Source: JAGIBJ01 sp032119595
GTDB taxonomy: Bacteria > Actinomycetota > Thermoleophilia > Solirubrobacterales > Solirubrobacteraceae
Assembly (NCBI GenBank): GCA_032119595.1
Contig: JAUMBQ010000006.1
Span: 1-64,000, forward strand
Direction of reading: 5' to 3'
Length of the DNA: 64,000 nucleotides
Shown: positions 53,572 through 62,731 of the stretch, in pieces
How the letters are laid out: every line of letters begins with the position of its first letter
Numbering within the stretch: the stretch's first letter is position 1
The notes under the pieces: generated by a model
What the model was told of the DNA's origin: nothing
Seen by the model: only the letters and a program-made list of their open reading frames with translations
Databases searched by the model: none
Program-made: the position numbers and the translations under genes

Positions 53572-54296
53572 GCTGGTCCTTGGTCTGGTGACGAAATGGG
53601 GTTGGCGGTGGCCCGCAGGCGGGCGGTCGTCGCGCGCAGCGCGAGCTCGGGGTCGAGCCCGCGACGCCTGGCGGCGTCGACGAGGACGTACAGATCATCC
53701 CCGAGCGCACGGAACGCTGCGGTGTCGTCGTCCGGAAGCGGCGGCCGGAGCGCGGTAAGTCCGAGGTCGGCAAGCGGATCGCCGCCGGCGTGGGCGACGC
53801 GTCGCTGGCTCTTGCGGGCCAGCAGCAGCGCTGGCAGGAGCTCGGGCACTTCACCGAAGAGGCCGCCGCGGCGACCTTCCTCCCCACGCTTGACCTGCTC
53901 CCAGGTCGAGCGCACCTCCCCCGCCGTCGCGGCGATCGCGTCGCCGTACACGTGCGGGTGGCGCCGCACGAGTTTGCGATGCAGGCCGGCGGCGACGCCC
54001 TCGAGGCTTGAGACGCCTCGCTCTTCGAGCAGCAGCGTGAGGAAGAAGACTTGGAAGAGCAGGTCGCCGAGTTCGTCGGCGAGGTGATCGTCTTCGCCGG
54101 CCATGGCGGCGTCGGCGACCTCGTAGGCCTCGTCGAGGGTGTGCGGCACGATCGAGCGCTCGTCCTGGGCGACATCCCACGGGCACAGCACGCGCAACTG
54201 CCGCACCAACGCATCGAGGGCGGCCAGCGTCTCCACTGTGCCGCCCTCGGGCGGGAGCGGTGGCGGACTGGCCGGCACTGCTCCCAGTTCACTCAC
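53568..54296 (-). CDS. mazG: Nucleoside triphosphate pyrophosphohydrolase MazG
   Basis: The 242-residue protein has a MazG domain (about 20-135): CPWDVAQDERSIVPHTLDEA, the metal-binding EVADA...DELGDLLFQV helices, and HRKLVRRHPHVYGD. MazG hydrolyses NTPs to NMP and pyrophosphate and can lower ppGpp or remove damaged nucleotides. The C-terminal part (about 150-242) is shorter than the second MazG domain of E. coli. GTG start 5 nt after the foldase gene stop; overlaps eno by 4 nt. Confidence 0.92.
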   Translation of the reverse strand: MSELGAVPASPPPLPPEGGTVETLAALDALVRQLRVLCPWDVAQDERSIVPHTLDEAYEVADAAMAGEDDHLADELGDLLFQVFFLTLLLEERGVSSLEGVAAGLHRKLVRRHPHVYGDAIAATAGEVRSTWEQVKRGEEGRRGGLFGEVPELLPALLLARKSQRRVAHAGGDPLADLGLTALRPPLPDDDTAAFRALGDDLYVLVDAARRRGLDPELALRATTARLRATANPISSPDQGPA

Positions 54297-54301
54297 GTGG
54301 C

Positions 54302-55549
54302 TCAGCCGGCCTGCTGAACCTGCTGCTGCGACGGATCGATCGCGGCCGGCTCGGGCGCACGGCGCGGCGCGCCGTTCGGGAGGCCGGCACCGCCGTCGCG
54401 AGGCGTCGGGCGGCTCGCGGTGGTCTTGGAGGCGGCGTCGGCCGGCGTGGCGGCTTCCTCGCCACCACAGGTGGTGAGGTCGTCGAAGTCGCTCGAGCAG
54501 GTCGTACGGCCGGCCCAGCGCGCGTTGAAGAGCGTGCGGAAGCTGTCAATCGACTTCTGCTGGTTCTCGGAGGCCAGCGACTGCTTGAGCTGCTCCTTGA
54601 GTTCGGCGTACACCGGCTGCTTCTCGGCGTTGATGTTCTGGATCTTCACGACGTACCAGCCGAGCGACGTCTTGATCGGTCCGAGCAGCTCGTTCTTCTT
54701 GCCCTTGAACACGTTGGACCCGAACTCCGGCGGCTGCTGATCAGCCGTCGTGGCGAGGACCTTGCCGCCCTGGTCCTTGGACGCAGCGTCGGTGGAGTAC
54801 TTCTTGGCGGTTTCGGTCCAGCTCTTGCCGGCCTCGATGTCGGCCTTGGCGGTCTTGGCGGTCGCCTCGTCCTTGGCCTTGATCAAACGCAGGTCGCGCG
54901 TCTCAGGCTGCACGTACGTCTTCTTCTTGGACTCGAAGTACGCCTTGACGTCGGCTTCGCTCGGCTCCTTGGCCTCGGCCTGGAGGTCGGCGACGATCTT
55001 GGTCTGACCAAGCTGCGCTGCGACGTTGAGGTCGACGTCGGCCTGGGTGTAGCCGGACTGCTTGAGGAAGGTCTTGTAGCCGTCCTGGCCCTGGAACTGC
55101 TGATTGATGATCGTGTTCAGCTCACGCTGAAGCTCGGCCTTGCGGAACTTGATGCCGCGGCGATCGGCCTCGCCCTTGATCCAGTTGAGGCTGACGAGCT
55201 GCTGGATCGCGGCGTTCTGCGTCTGCTCGAACTGATCGGAGCACTGCTTCTTGAGGTCTTTGTCGGACGTCTTCTTGCGCTGCGAGTCGCTCGGGATCGC
55301 CTTACGCTTCTCGTCAACGCAGGCCTTGAAGTCGGGAGCCACGAGCGGGGTGACCTTCGCGACCTCCTTCTGCTGCGCCTGAGAGAGCGCCGCGGTGAAG
55401 AAGCGCTTGTACTGCGCCTCGGACACTTCGATGTCTCCGGAGTTGGTCTTGATGACGGCGACGTCGCCCTTTGGCGGCCCACCACAGGCGGCCAGTGAGA
55501 GCGAGACGACGGGCAGGACGAGGAGCAGGGATCGGCGAGGCGTCTTCAC
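54302..55549 (-). CDS. Parvulin-type foldase lipoprotein (PrsA/SurA-like)
   Basis: The 415-residue protein has a lipoprotein signal (Cys22 in LAACGG), a SurA_N-like helical chaperone part (about 35-200), a parvulin PPIase domain (about 205-310: LRLIKAKDEATAKTAKADIE, LLGPIKTSLGWYVVKI), a returning helix (about 315-345) and a disordered Pro-rich tail. It assists folding of exported proteins by prolyl isomerisation outside the membrane. TAAGAT (55559-55564) is 9 nt before the GTG start. Followed by mazG and eno. Confidence 0.93.
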   Translation of the reverse strand: MKTPRRSLLLVLPVVSLSLAACGGPPKGDVAVIKTNSGDIEVSEAQYKRFFTAALSQAQQKEVAKVTPLVAPDFKACVDEKRKAIPSDSQRKKTSDKDLKKQCSDQFEQTQNAAIQQLVSLNWIKGEADRRGIKFRKAELQRELNTIINQQFQGQDGYKTFLKQSGYTQADVDLNVAAQLGQTKIVADLQAEAKEPSEADVKAYFESKKKTYVQPETRDLRLIKAKDEATAKTAKADIEAGKSWTETAKKYSTDAASKDQGGKVLATTADQQPPEFGSNVFKGKKNELLGPIKTSLGWYVVKIQNINAEKQPVYAELKEQLKQSLASENQQKSIDSFRTLFNARWAGRTTCSSDFDDLTTCGGEEAATPADAASKTTASRPTPRDGGAGLPNGAPRRAPEPAAIDPSQQQVQQAG

Positions 55550-55642
55550 GGTTCGGGCATCTTACTGTGACGCAGCGCGCAGGGGCGTTGATACCCCGTG
55601 ACCATGGAAGCGACTTCGAAACGAAGCGTTCGCGCGCCCGAC

Positions 55643-56440
55643 TCAGCTGGGCGGCGCCGACTTGCAGGCGGGCAACGAGGCGAAGTCGGGAGCGCAGGCG
55701 GTGCGGGCATACCAGCCGGCGTAGAACGTTCCGCGGAACGCGTCGATCGCGCGCGACTCGGCCTCAATGTCGTCCCGAGCCGGTCCTAGGCGCTCCCGGA
55801 TCTTCGTCACCAGAGCCGTCTGGGAAAGCTGCGCGACGATGTTGAGGCGGATGTCTGAGGACGCATAGCCCGACTTGATGAGGAATGCCTGGAGCCCGCC
55901 AAGACCGCTGAACTGGTCTCGCGCGATCCGCATGCGCTCGTGATGGATGCGGGACTCAGTGAGCGCAATGCGTTCGCGCTGGGCCTCGCCAAGGATCCAA
56001 TGGAGGCTCATGAGCTGTCTTGCTGCGCTGTCTCGAGTGCTCTCGCGCAGCGCTGCGCACACCCGGCGACGTGCCGAGTCCGAGGCCGGCCGGCCGGTCT
56101 CCCCGAGTTCGACGCCGCGTCGCAGTGCACGGACGCACGCATCGAAGTGTGGCGGTACCGGCTCGATCATGCGCGAGACCGCCCGCGACTGGTGCATCGC
56201 CAACGTCGATCGGTAGAACCGCTCGAATTGGTCGCGTCGCAGGGCGACGAACGGGACGCCGGAGTCATCGCGAAGCACCGCGAAGGCCTCTGCGGGAATC
56301 GCTTGCGGTGCGAGTGGCGCCAGGACCGGGATCGGGATCACGACGTTGGCCGTGGGGGTCGGCATCGCGGACGCGGATGCCGGGAGCAGACCGACCGAAC
56401 AGACCGCAGCGAGCAGAAGCCTGAAATGCGGGCGGCTCAT
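55643..56440 (-). CDS. Secreted SurA_N-like protein without parvulin domain
   Basis: The 265-residue protein has a signal peptide (cleavage near residue 25, ASA-MPT). It aligns with the neighbouring foldase over its helical chaperone part (HWILGEAQRERIALTESRIH and FLIKSGYASSDIRLNIVAQL) and its end (IDAFRGTFYAGWYARTACAP against IDSFRTLFNARWAGRTTC). The parvulin domain is cleanly absent and the lipobox is replaced. It is probably a holdase-type chaperone or a degenerate copy. The ATG overlaps the mfd stop (ATGA). Confidence 0.85.
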   Translation of the reverse strand: MSRPHFRLLLAAVCSVGLLPASASAMPTPTANVVIPIPVLAPLAPQAIPAEAFAVLRDDSGVPFVALRRDQFERFYRSTLAMHQSRAVSRMIEPVPPHFDACVRALRRGVELGETGRPASDSARRRVCAALRESTRDSAARQLMSLHWILGEAQRERIALTESRIHHERMRIARDQFSGLGGLQAFLIKSGYASSDIRLNIVAQLSQTALVTKIRERLGPARDDIEAESRAIDAFRGTFYAGWYARTACAPDFASLPACKSAPPS

Positions 56441-59400
56441 GTGGACACCGCTGGCGCAGCGGCGGCTGCCGTGGCCGCCGCGCGCTCGCGCGTCTCTTCA
56501 ACCGCCGCCAGGACGCCCTCTGCGACCGACACGAGCGCCGGCGCGAGTTCTTCGCCGTCGGGCAGCTTGGCGACCGCGGTTTGGCGGCCGGAGTCGAAGG
56601 TGACCCCGGGGACGTCGCCACGCAGCCGCTTGAGGCCCGCGCTGTCGAGGTCGATCGGGGTGGCGGTGAGGCGGCCCTGGCGCACGCTGACCGTGCGCGC
56701 TCCGGCGCGGCCGAGCAGGATTCTCGCCTGCTGGAGATGCAAGAGGTTCTCCAGCGGCTCGGGCAGCTCGCCGAAGCGATCGGTGAGTTCATGGCGCAGC
56801 GAGAAGATCTCGTCGATGCCGGTGGCGCCGGCGATGCGGCGGTGCACGTCGATCTTGGCCTGCTCGTAGCCGATGTAGCCGGCGGGGACGTACGCGTCGA
56901 GCGTGACATCGAGGCGGACGGGCTCGAACTCCTCCTCGTCGCCGTCCTCACCCTCACCGACGCCGCCCATTGCGCGGACGGCCTCGTCGATCATCTGGAG
57001 GTACAGCTCGAAGCCGAGCGCTGCCACGTGGCCGGACTGCTCGTCGCCGAGCAGGTTCCCGGCGCCGCGGAGTTCCAGGTCGCGCATGGCGATCTTGAGG
57101 CCGGCGCCCAGGTCGGAGTGGTCGGCGAGGGCCGAAAGCCGCTGAGCGGCCTGCTCGGTGAGTTCACTCGCGCTCGGGTAGAGCATGTAGGCGTAGGCCT
57201 TGGCGGCGCTGCGGCCCACGCGTCCGCGGATCTGGTGGAGCTGGGAGAGGCCGAACAGGTCGGCCCGGTCGATGATGAGCGTGTTCGCGCTCGGGACGTC
57301 GATGCCGGTCTCGATGATCGAGGTCGATACGAGCACGTCAGCTTCGCCGCGCACGAACGACATCATCTTTTCCTCGAGCATCGTCTCGTCGAGCTGGCCG
57401 TGGGCCACGACGATCCGAGCCGTCGGCAGCAGGCCGCGCAGTCGCTCGGCGGTCTCCTCGATCGACTCCACGCGGTTGTGCAGGAAGAACACCTGACCAT
57501 TGCGGTCGAGTTCGCGCTGCATCGCCATGCGGACCTGCTCTTCGTCGTACTCACCGACGATCGTCTTGACCGCGCGACGCCCCTCGGGCGGCGTGGCGAT
57601 CACAGAGATGTCGCGGATGCCGGCGAGCGACATCTGGAGCGTGCGCGGAATCGGCGTCGCCGACATCGCGAGCACGTCGACGCGCAGCCGAAGCTGGCGC
57701 ATCAGCTCCTTCTGCTTGACGCCGAAGCGCTGCTCCTCGTCGAGAATCAGCAGACCGAGGTCCTTCGGGCGCACGTCCTTGCCGAGCAGACGGTGGGTGC
57801 CGATCAGGATGTCGACTTTGCCCGCGGTGAAGTTCTCGATCGCCGCGTTCTGGTCGGCTTGCGAGCGGAACCGCGACACGAGATCGACCTTGAACGGGTA
57901 GTCGCGCATGCGCTCGGTGAACGTGCCGAAATGCTGCTGAGCCAAAATGGTCGTCGGCGCGAGGACCATGACCTGCTTGCCGTCGGCGACCGCCTTGAAG
58001 GCGGCGCGCAGCGCGACCTCGGTCTTGCCGAAGCCCACGTCGCCGCAGAGCAGGCGGTCCATCGGCCGAGCCGACTCCATGTCTTCCTTGACGTACTCGA
58101 TGGCTTCGAGCTGGTCGGCGGTCTCGCGATGCGGGAAGCGCTCCTCGAAGGCGGTCTGCCACTCACCATCGCGCGGGTACGGGTGTCCCGTGCGGCGCTT
58201 GCGCTCTGCGTAGAGGTTGAGCAGCTCGCCGGCGAGCTGCTGGGCCGCCTTGCGCGCGCGGGAGCGCATGGTCTCCCACGACTTCCCGCCGAGCTTGGAC
58301 AGCGGCGGGTGCGCTCCGTCCGCACCGACGTAGCGGCTGATCTTCGCGAGCTGCTCGGTCGGCAGGAACACGCGGTCGGAGCCCTGGAACTCGAGCTCGA
58401 GGTAGTCGCGGGTGGTGCCGGCGACGGTCTTCGTGTCGAAGCCGGCGAACCGCGCGACGCCGTGGTCCTCGTGCACGACGATGTCGCCAAGGCGAAGGTC
58501 CGCGAACGACCGCAGCACGCCACGTCCGCGGCGGGCGTTCTCGGCCTTCGTGCGTCGGCGCCGCAGCAGCCGACGAATCGGGATGACCGCAAGCTTGATC
58601 GAGGCGGCAACGAAGCCGTCGGTCAGTGGGCTGACGGCGAAGTCGACGACGCCGGCCTGCATCGGGTCACCGGCACCGAGGCCCATGGCCTCGCCACCGC
58701 CACCTTCGCCGATCCAGCGGTGCTTGACGCGCGCGAGGTTGAACGCCGCGCGCTCCCCTTCGCCCTTCTGCGGCCACGTGACGACGACGCGATAGCCCGA
58801 GCGGATGAGCTGCTCCAGCTGCCCCTCGGCCTCGCGCAGCGTCGAGGCCATCGCGTCGGGCGTTTGCCCGCGGAGCTCGACCGCGTTGCCATGGTCGCCG
58901 GTGAGTTCAAGGGCGAGCACGGTGCGCTCGGCCAGCGCCCTCAGCAGCTCGTCCGGCTCCGTGTAGAGGCGTGCGGCGTCGTCCTCGTGGATGGTCGAGC
59001 TGACCTCAAGGGCGTGCTCGGCCACCGCGTTGCGAAGTTCGACCTGCGACAGAACGACCACGCCGGCATCGCCGATGAGATCGAGCGGGCTCACGAACCG
59101 GTCGAGCGGCAGGAGTTCGGCGATGTCCGGCCGCTCCTTCTCGTCCGCGACCATCTCGGGTGCGACCCGCAGCTCAGCCTTCAGCTCGGCCGCAGGCGCG
59201 ATCTCAACTTCGGTGAGTTCAGAGATCGAGCGCTGGGTGAACGTCGAGAAGCTGCGAATCGACTCGATCTCGATGTCGAACAGATCCAGGCGGACCGCGT
59301 TGTCGGAGGTTGCCGGAAACAGGTCCAGGAGGCCGCCGCGAATCGCGAACTGCCCGCGGTCCTCGACCTGCTCCACGCGCTCGTAGCCGCGGTCGATGAG

Positions 59401-59877
59401 GTCGACGCTGATCTCGTCGAGGTCGATCAGGTCGCCCTTGCGCAGGCAGAGGCTGCTCGGACGCAGGTCCGGGTCCGGGATCAGCTCGGAGAGCGCAGCG
59501 GCACTGGCGACGATGACCGGCGGCGGCTCCGTCCACGTCGCGACTTCCGCATTGCCCGCTTCGACGAGGGCGTCGATCGCGGCAATGCGCAGGCCGATGA
59601 GGTGCGGTGGCGGCGCGAGATGCGACTTGTAAGCGACGCCACGGCTCGGGTACCAGCGGGCCCGCTGCGGAGCGAGCCACGCGCCGAGCTCGTGCGCCAG
59701 CTCGCGCGCCTCATCCTCGCTCGACGTGACCACGAGGAGCGGCTCGTCGCGATCGGCCGCGAGGGCCGCGATCGCGTAGGGCCGCATGCCCTGGCTGACG
59801 ACCGCCGTCCCGCCGTTCAGGATCGACTTTGCCGCCGGATCCTTGACGATGTGGTCGAGCAGCGGGCGGAGCGTCAT
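56437..59877 (-). CDS. mfd: Transcription-repair coupling factor Mfd
   Basis: The 1146-residue protein frees stalled RNA polymerase and recruits UvrA. Domains in order: UvrB-like N-terminus (about 1-330), RNA-polymerase-interacting CarD-like domain (about 470-545, DIVVHEDHGVARFAGFDT), RecG-like helicase with Walker A GDVGFGKTE (about 612-620) and DEEQ (about 708), and the TRCF C-terminal domain (about 980-1110). ATG at 59875-59877 is 10 nt after TAGACT (59888-59893); the extension to 59949 is rejected. The last 35 residues are Ala-rich and nonconserved. Confidence 0.97.
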   Translation of the reverse strand: MTLRPLLDHIVKDPAAKSILNGGTAVVSQGMRPYAIAALAADRDEPLLVVTSSEDEARELAHELGAWLAPQRARWYPSRGVAYKSHLAPPPHLIGLRIAAIDALVEAGNAEVATWTEPPPVIVASAAALSELIPDPDLRPSSLCLRKGDLIDLDEISVDLIDRGYERVEQVEDRGQFAIRGGLLDLFPATSDNAVRLDLFDIEIESIRSFSTFTQRSISELTEVEIAPAAELKAELRVAPEMVADEKERPDIAELLPLDRFVSPLDLIGDAGVVVLSQVELRNAVAEHALEVSSTIHEDDAARLYTEPDELLRALAERTVLALELTGDHGNAVELRGQTPDAMASTLREAEGQLEQLIRSGYRVVVTWPQKGEGERAAFNLARVKHRWIGEGGGGEAMGLGAGDPMQAGVVDFAVSPLTDGFVAASIKLAVIPIRRLLRRRRTKAENARRGRGVLRSFADLRLGDIVVHEDHGVARFAGFDTKTVAGTTRDYLELEFQGSDRVFLPTEQLAKISRYVGADGAHPPLSKLGGKSWETMRSRARKAAQQLAGELLNLYAERKRRTGHPYPRDGEWQTAFEERFPHRETADQLEAIEYVKEDMESARPMDRLLCGDVGFGKTEVALRAAFKAVADGKQVMVLAPTTILAQQHFGTFTERMRDYPFKVDLVSRFRSQADQNAAIENFTAGKVDILIGTHRLLGKDVRPKDLGLLILDEEQRFGVKQKELMRQLRLRVDVLAMSATPIPRTLQMSLAGIRDISVIATPPEGRRAVKTIVGEYDEEQVRMAMQRELDRNGQVFFLHNRVESIEETAERLRGLLPTARIVVAHGQLDETMLEEKMMSFVRGEADVLVSTSIIETGIDVPSANTLIIDRADLFGLSQLHQIRGRVGRSAAKAYAYMLYPSASELTEQAAQRLSALADHSDLGAGLKIAMRDLELRGAGNLLGDEQSGHVAALGFELYLQMIDEAVRAMGGVGEGEDGDEEEFEPVRLDVTLDAYVPAGYIGYEQAKIDVHRRIAGATGIDEIFSLRHELTDRFGELPEPLENLLHLQQARILLGRAGARTVSVRQGRLTATPIDLDSAGLKRLRGDVPGVTFDSGRQTAVAKLPDGEELAPALVSVAEGVLAAVEETRERAAATAAAAAPAVST

Positions 59878-59887
59878 GCGGTGGGAG

Positions 59888-59893
59888 AGTCTA
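59888..59893 (-). promoter_or_regulatory. -10-like hexamer of mfd
   Basis: TAGACT on the minus strand, 10 nt before the mfd ATG and without a Shine-Dalgarno between. One of at least fifteen TANNNT hexamers placed this way in the window. Confidence 0.45.
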
Positions 59894-59992
59894 GGTGGAG
59901 TGCGATCGGCACGGCGTCTGGCGCCCAGCCGCGATGTCGCGGCGCGCAACCGGCCCGCAGTCGGGCGGGCTGCCAGCGCCTGAGCGTGGAAC

Positions 59993-60592
59993 TCAGCGCT
60001 TGCGCTGGCCGCCAGGCTCGAGCGTCGTGCTGCCGTCGATCACAGACTCCACGAGATCCGCAGCCCCGGCGATGAGCCTGGCGACCTCGATCGGTGGCTC
60101 GGTGAACCGGCCGAGCACCCAGGCCGAGACGATCTCGGGATCGGTGGAGTCCGGGCGCGACACGCCGATCCGGATACGCCCGAAGTCGGGACTTCCGAGT
60201 TCCGCCTTCATCGACTTGAGCCCGTTGTGACCGGCGAGTCCGCCGCCGAGGCGGGCGCGGAGATCACCGAATTTCAGGTCGATCTCGTCGTGGATCGCGA
60301 TGACGTGATCGAGGTCGGTCTTGTACGCCCCGCGGGCCGGCGCGACGGCCTGGCCTGCAAGGTTCATGAAGGTCTGCGGCCAAAGCAGCGCGACCCGAGG
60401 TCCACCGGGACCGGTGCGACCATCGACGACGCGCGCTTTGAAGCGATCCTTCGGACTGGAGAGACCCCACCGGCGATGGAGCTCGTCGAGCACCATGAAG
60501 CCGATGTTGTGCCGGGTGCGCGCGTAGCGCACGCCCGGATTGCCGAGTCCGACCAGCAGCCAGTCGGCCGGCGGCGTACCGCCGAGCCGCAC
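59993..60592 (-). CDS. pth: Peptidyl-tRNA hydrolase
   Basis: The 199-residue protein releases peptides from peptidyl-tRNA that has dropped off the ribosome. Catalytic residues are all present: His28 in TRHNIGF, Asp102 in HDEID, Asn77 in FMNLAG and Asn123 in GHNGLKS. VGLGNPG near the N-terminus is typical. GTG start, 6 nt after the rplY stop, so they form an operon, as is usual. Confidence 0.96.
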   Translation of the reverse strand: MRLGGTPPADWLLVGLGNPGVRYARTRHNIGFMVLDELHRRWGLSSPKDRFKARVVDGRTGPGGPRVALLWPQTFMNLAGQAVAPARGAYKTDLDHVIAIHDEIDLKFGDLRARLGGGLAGHNGLKSMKAELGSPDFGRIRIGVSRPDSTDPEIVSAWVLGRFTEPPIEVARLIAGAADLVESVIDGSTTLEPGGQRKR

Positions 60593-60598
60593 GGCGGG

Positions 60599-61225
60599 CT
60601 AAGACTCGTCGGAGGCTTCGTCGCCCTCGGCGCCCTCTTCGGCACCAGCGGAGGCGACGGCGCCGCGCGAGGCGACGACGGTGACGACCGCGATCTCGTC
60701 CGCGTGCTCGCTGACGATGCTGACGCCCTCGGGCGGCGTGATGCGGTTCAGCAGGAAGGTGTCTCCGAGGTTCATCCAGGACACATCGACAACGATCGAG
60801 TCCGGGATCGAGGTCGGCAGCGCGGAGATCGTGACCTCGCGAAGCTGATGATCGAGCACGCCGCGGTCGATGACGCCCTGCGACTCCTCGACGCCCTTGA
60901 GCTCGATCGGCACGACGGCCTCGATCGGCTGGGTCAGGTCGACACGAAGGAAGTCGACGTGCGTGACGTTGCCGCGCACCGGGTGGCGGTCGGCCTGCTT
61001 GATGAGGACCGGAACCTTTTCACCCTCGAGTTCGACGTTGAACAGCGCCGAGTTGTCGATCAGCACGAGGCGGAGATCCGCCGGCTGCATCGCAACCGGA
61101 GTCGGGTCCGCGTCGAGGCCGTAGAGCACACCCGGGATCGTGCCCGCGCGGCGCAGGCGTCGAGCGTCGCGGGAGTTACCGGCCTCCCTGGACTGAAGGG
61201 CGAGCGTGAGCGTTTCGTTGGCCAT
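60599..61225 (-). CDS. rplY: 50S ribosomal protein L25/general stress protein Ctc
   Basis: The 208-residue protein has the 5S-rRNA-binding L25 domain (about 1-90: RRAGTIPGVLYG, HVDFLRVDLTQ) and the C-terminal TL5/Ctc domain (about 95-185), then an acidic tail rich in Ala and Glu. The long Ctc form is usual in actinobacteria. Co-transcribed with pth. The upstream gap (61226-61386) contains several inverted repeats and may be a structured leader. Confidence 0.95.
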   Translation of the reverse strand: MANETLTLALQSREAGNSRDARRLRRAGTIPGVLYGLDADPTPVAMQPADLRLVLIDNSALFNVELEGEKVPVLIKQADRHPVRGNVTHVDFLRVDLTQPIEAVVPIELKGVEESQGVIDRGVLDHQLREVTISALPTSIPDSIVVDVSWMNLGDTFLLNRITPPEGVSIVSEHADEIAVVTVVASRGAVASAGAEEGAEGDEASDES

Positions 61226-61386
61226 ACCGGCGGTGGATGGTAGCGACTTCTGAGCCCGGGCAGCCGTCTCCTAGCGCGCGGCGCGGTCAGAGCCGCCCCG
61301 AGACGTCGCCACCGTGGCCACCGTCAACCGTGCTCCGGCGGGGCCTGCCCGGGACCGCTGGCGCCGCGCCCGATAGCCTGAGCGGT

Positions 61387-61701
61387 GTGTTTCTCGTGCG
61401 CCTCCCCATCTCGATCGGACTCGGCCTCGCGGCCCGCAAGGGCGCGGAACGCGTAAGCGCAGCCGCCCTCGGACGCGTCGATGGCGTCCCAGGCCATGAC
61501 CGCCCGGAGCCCAAGGACATGAGCGTCAAACTGCGGTACGTCCTGCTCGGCGCGGCCCTCGAGGGCCTCGTCTTCGCCGTGACGAAGGCCCTCGCCGACC
61601 GCGGCACCGAGAAGGCGTCGCTGGCACTGCTCGGCAAGAGCACACACGGAAGCGACAAGAACGAAGCCGCGGCCAAGGCGAAATCCAAAGCGAAGGCCTA
61701 A
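61387..61701 (+). CDS. DUF4235-like small membrane protein
   Basis: The 104-residue protein starts at GTG 61387, 7 nt after TAGCCT (61374-61379). It has an N-terminal hydrophobic helix and a second RYVLLGAALEGLVFAVTKAL, then an Ala/Lys-rich tail. The second helix followed by ADRGTEKASLALLGK resembles the end of DUF4235 proteins as I recall them. Role unknown. The next gene follows after 3 nt. Confidence 0.65.
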   Translation: MFLVRLPISIGLGLAARKGAERVSAAALGRVDGVPGHDRPEPKDMSVKLRYVLLGAALEGLVFAVTKALADRGTEKASLALLGKSTHGSDKNEAAAKAKSKAKA

Positions 61702-61704
61702 GCC

Positions 61705-62022
61705 TTGACGCCCGGAGCGACCGAACGCGTCCAGGCCCAACTCGGGTTGGCAGACGACGAGCTCTGCGACGTGCTCGGGCTCTCGCCGGTCCAACTCCTC
61801 TCCGGCGAGGGCGACCTGCTGCCCCAGACCACGGTGCTCGACGAACTCCTGCGCGCCGCGTCGGAGCAGGTCAACGGAGAGGCCCTCAAACGCTGGCTCC
61901 GCGCATCCGGACCCAGCGGAACGCCCTACGAGCACCTGCTCGCGCACAACTACGGAGCTTTCGAGGACGCCCTCGAGACCCTCCTGGCTCGAGGCTTCGT
62001 GGTGCGCAAGAAGGGCGCCTGA
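61705..62022 (+). CDS. Hypothetical protein, small helical
   Basis: The 105-residue protein begins at TTG 61705 with GAAGG about 10 nt upstream. The sequence LADDELCDVLGLSPVQLLSG resembles a helix-turn-helix, and TPYEHLLAHNYGAFEDALET follows. This faintly recalls MbcA/ParS-type antitoxin or Xre-like proteins, but no toxin partner is adjacent. Function unknown. Confidence 0.68.
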   Translation: MTPGATERVQAQLGLADDELCDVLGLSPVQLLSGEGDLLPQTTVLDELLRAASEQVNGEALKRWLRASGPSGTPYEHLLAHNYGAFEDALETLLARGFVVRKKGA

Positions 62023-62038
62023 CCCGTACGATCCGGGC

Positions 62039-62677
62039 GTGCCCGACTCTGCAGACGCCGCCCCGAAGCCACGGATCACTCCGGCCGGCGCCGCCCTCCT
62101 GGCCGCGATCCTGGTGATCTCGGTCGGCTTCATCGGCTACTCCTTGCTCAGAGAGAACCCGGAGAAGGCCAACGCAGCGAAGGTGCCCCCCGTCGCCGCC
62201 GGCCTGGTCGAGCTCGGGAGCGACCTGCGTGCCATCGACGGCGTGGCGACCTCGACCTGCGACGGCGAGCCCTTCACCACGACCTCGCCAACCTGCTCGG
62301 TTGCGCAAAGCGCCCTCTCCCGCCGGACGACCATCGTGCCCAAGGACGGCGTGCTGCGCGCGTGGACGGTCCGCGGAGCCGCCGGCGAGCTCACGCTCCA
62401 GGTGCTGCGTGCCAACGGCTCCCGTATCTCGGAGGTCGCACGCTCCAGCACCCAGCAGGTCCCCAGCACCGGGCCTCACCGGTTCGAGACCGAACTCGCC
62501 ATCCGCACCGGCGACATCGTGGCGCTGGCCCTCGGCCAAGGGGCTGGGATCGGCATGCGGCCCGCGCCGCAGGCCGTCATCGCCCGGTGGGAGGCGCCCG
62601 TCGGTAACGACACCGGGGCCGGCTTGCCAGGCATGCGCCGGGAAATGCTGCTGCGGACCGAACTCGATCCGCGCTAG
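62039..62677 (+). CDS. Single-pass membrane protein with extracytoplasmic beta domain
   Basis: GTG at 62039, 6 nt after TACGAT (62027-62032). Of 212 residues, about 15-36 form one membrane helix and about 50-205 a beta-rich outer domain with two Cys (STCDGE, SPTCSV) likely to be disulfide-bonded. TLQVLRANGSRISEVARSST and FETELAIRTGDIVALALGQG suggest a jelly-roll sandwich. Family not recognised. Confidence 0.75.
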   Translation: MPDSADAAPKPRITPAGAALLAAILVISVGFIGYSLLRENPEKANAAKVPPVAAGLVELGSDLRAIDGVATSTCDGEPFTTTSPTCSVAQSALSRRTTIVPKDGVLRAWTVRGAAGELTLQVLRANGSRISEVARSSTQQVPSTGPHRFETELAIRTGDIVALALGQGAGIGMRPAPQAVIARWEAPVGNDTGAGLPGMRREMLLRTELDPR

Positions 62678-62731
62678 ATCCGCCCAACGCGATCCGTGAT
62701 TGCGGGGCGCGACCGCCGCTGGACCGGCCGG

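Noticed and set aside
52480..54087. 535-codon plus-strand ORF
   Set aside because: Antisense to eno and mazG, both certain.
56581..60075. 1164-codon plus-strand ORF opposite mfd
   Set aside because: The minus strand is unmistakably mfd; the long antisense frame is a result of high GC and codon bias.
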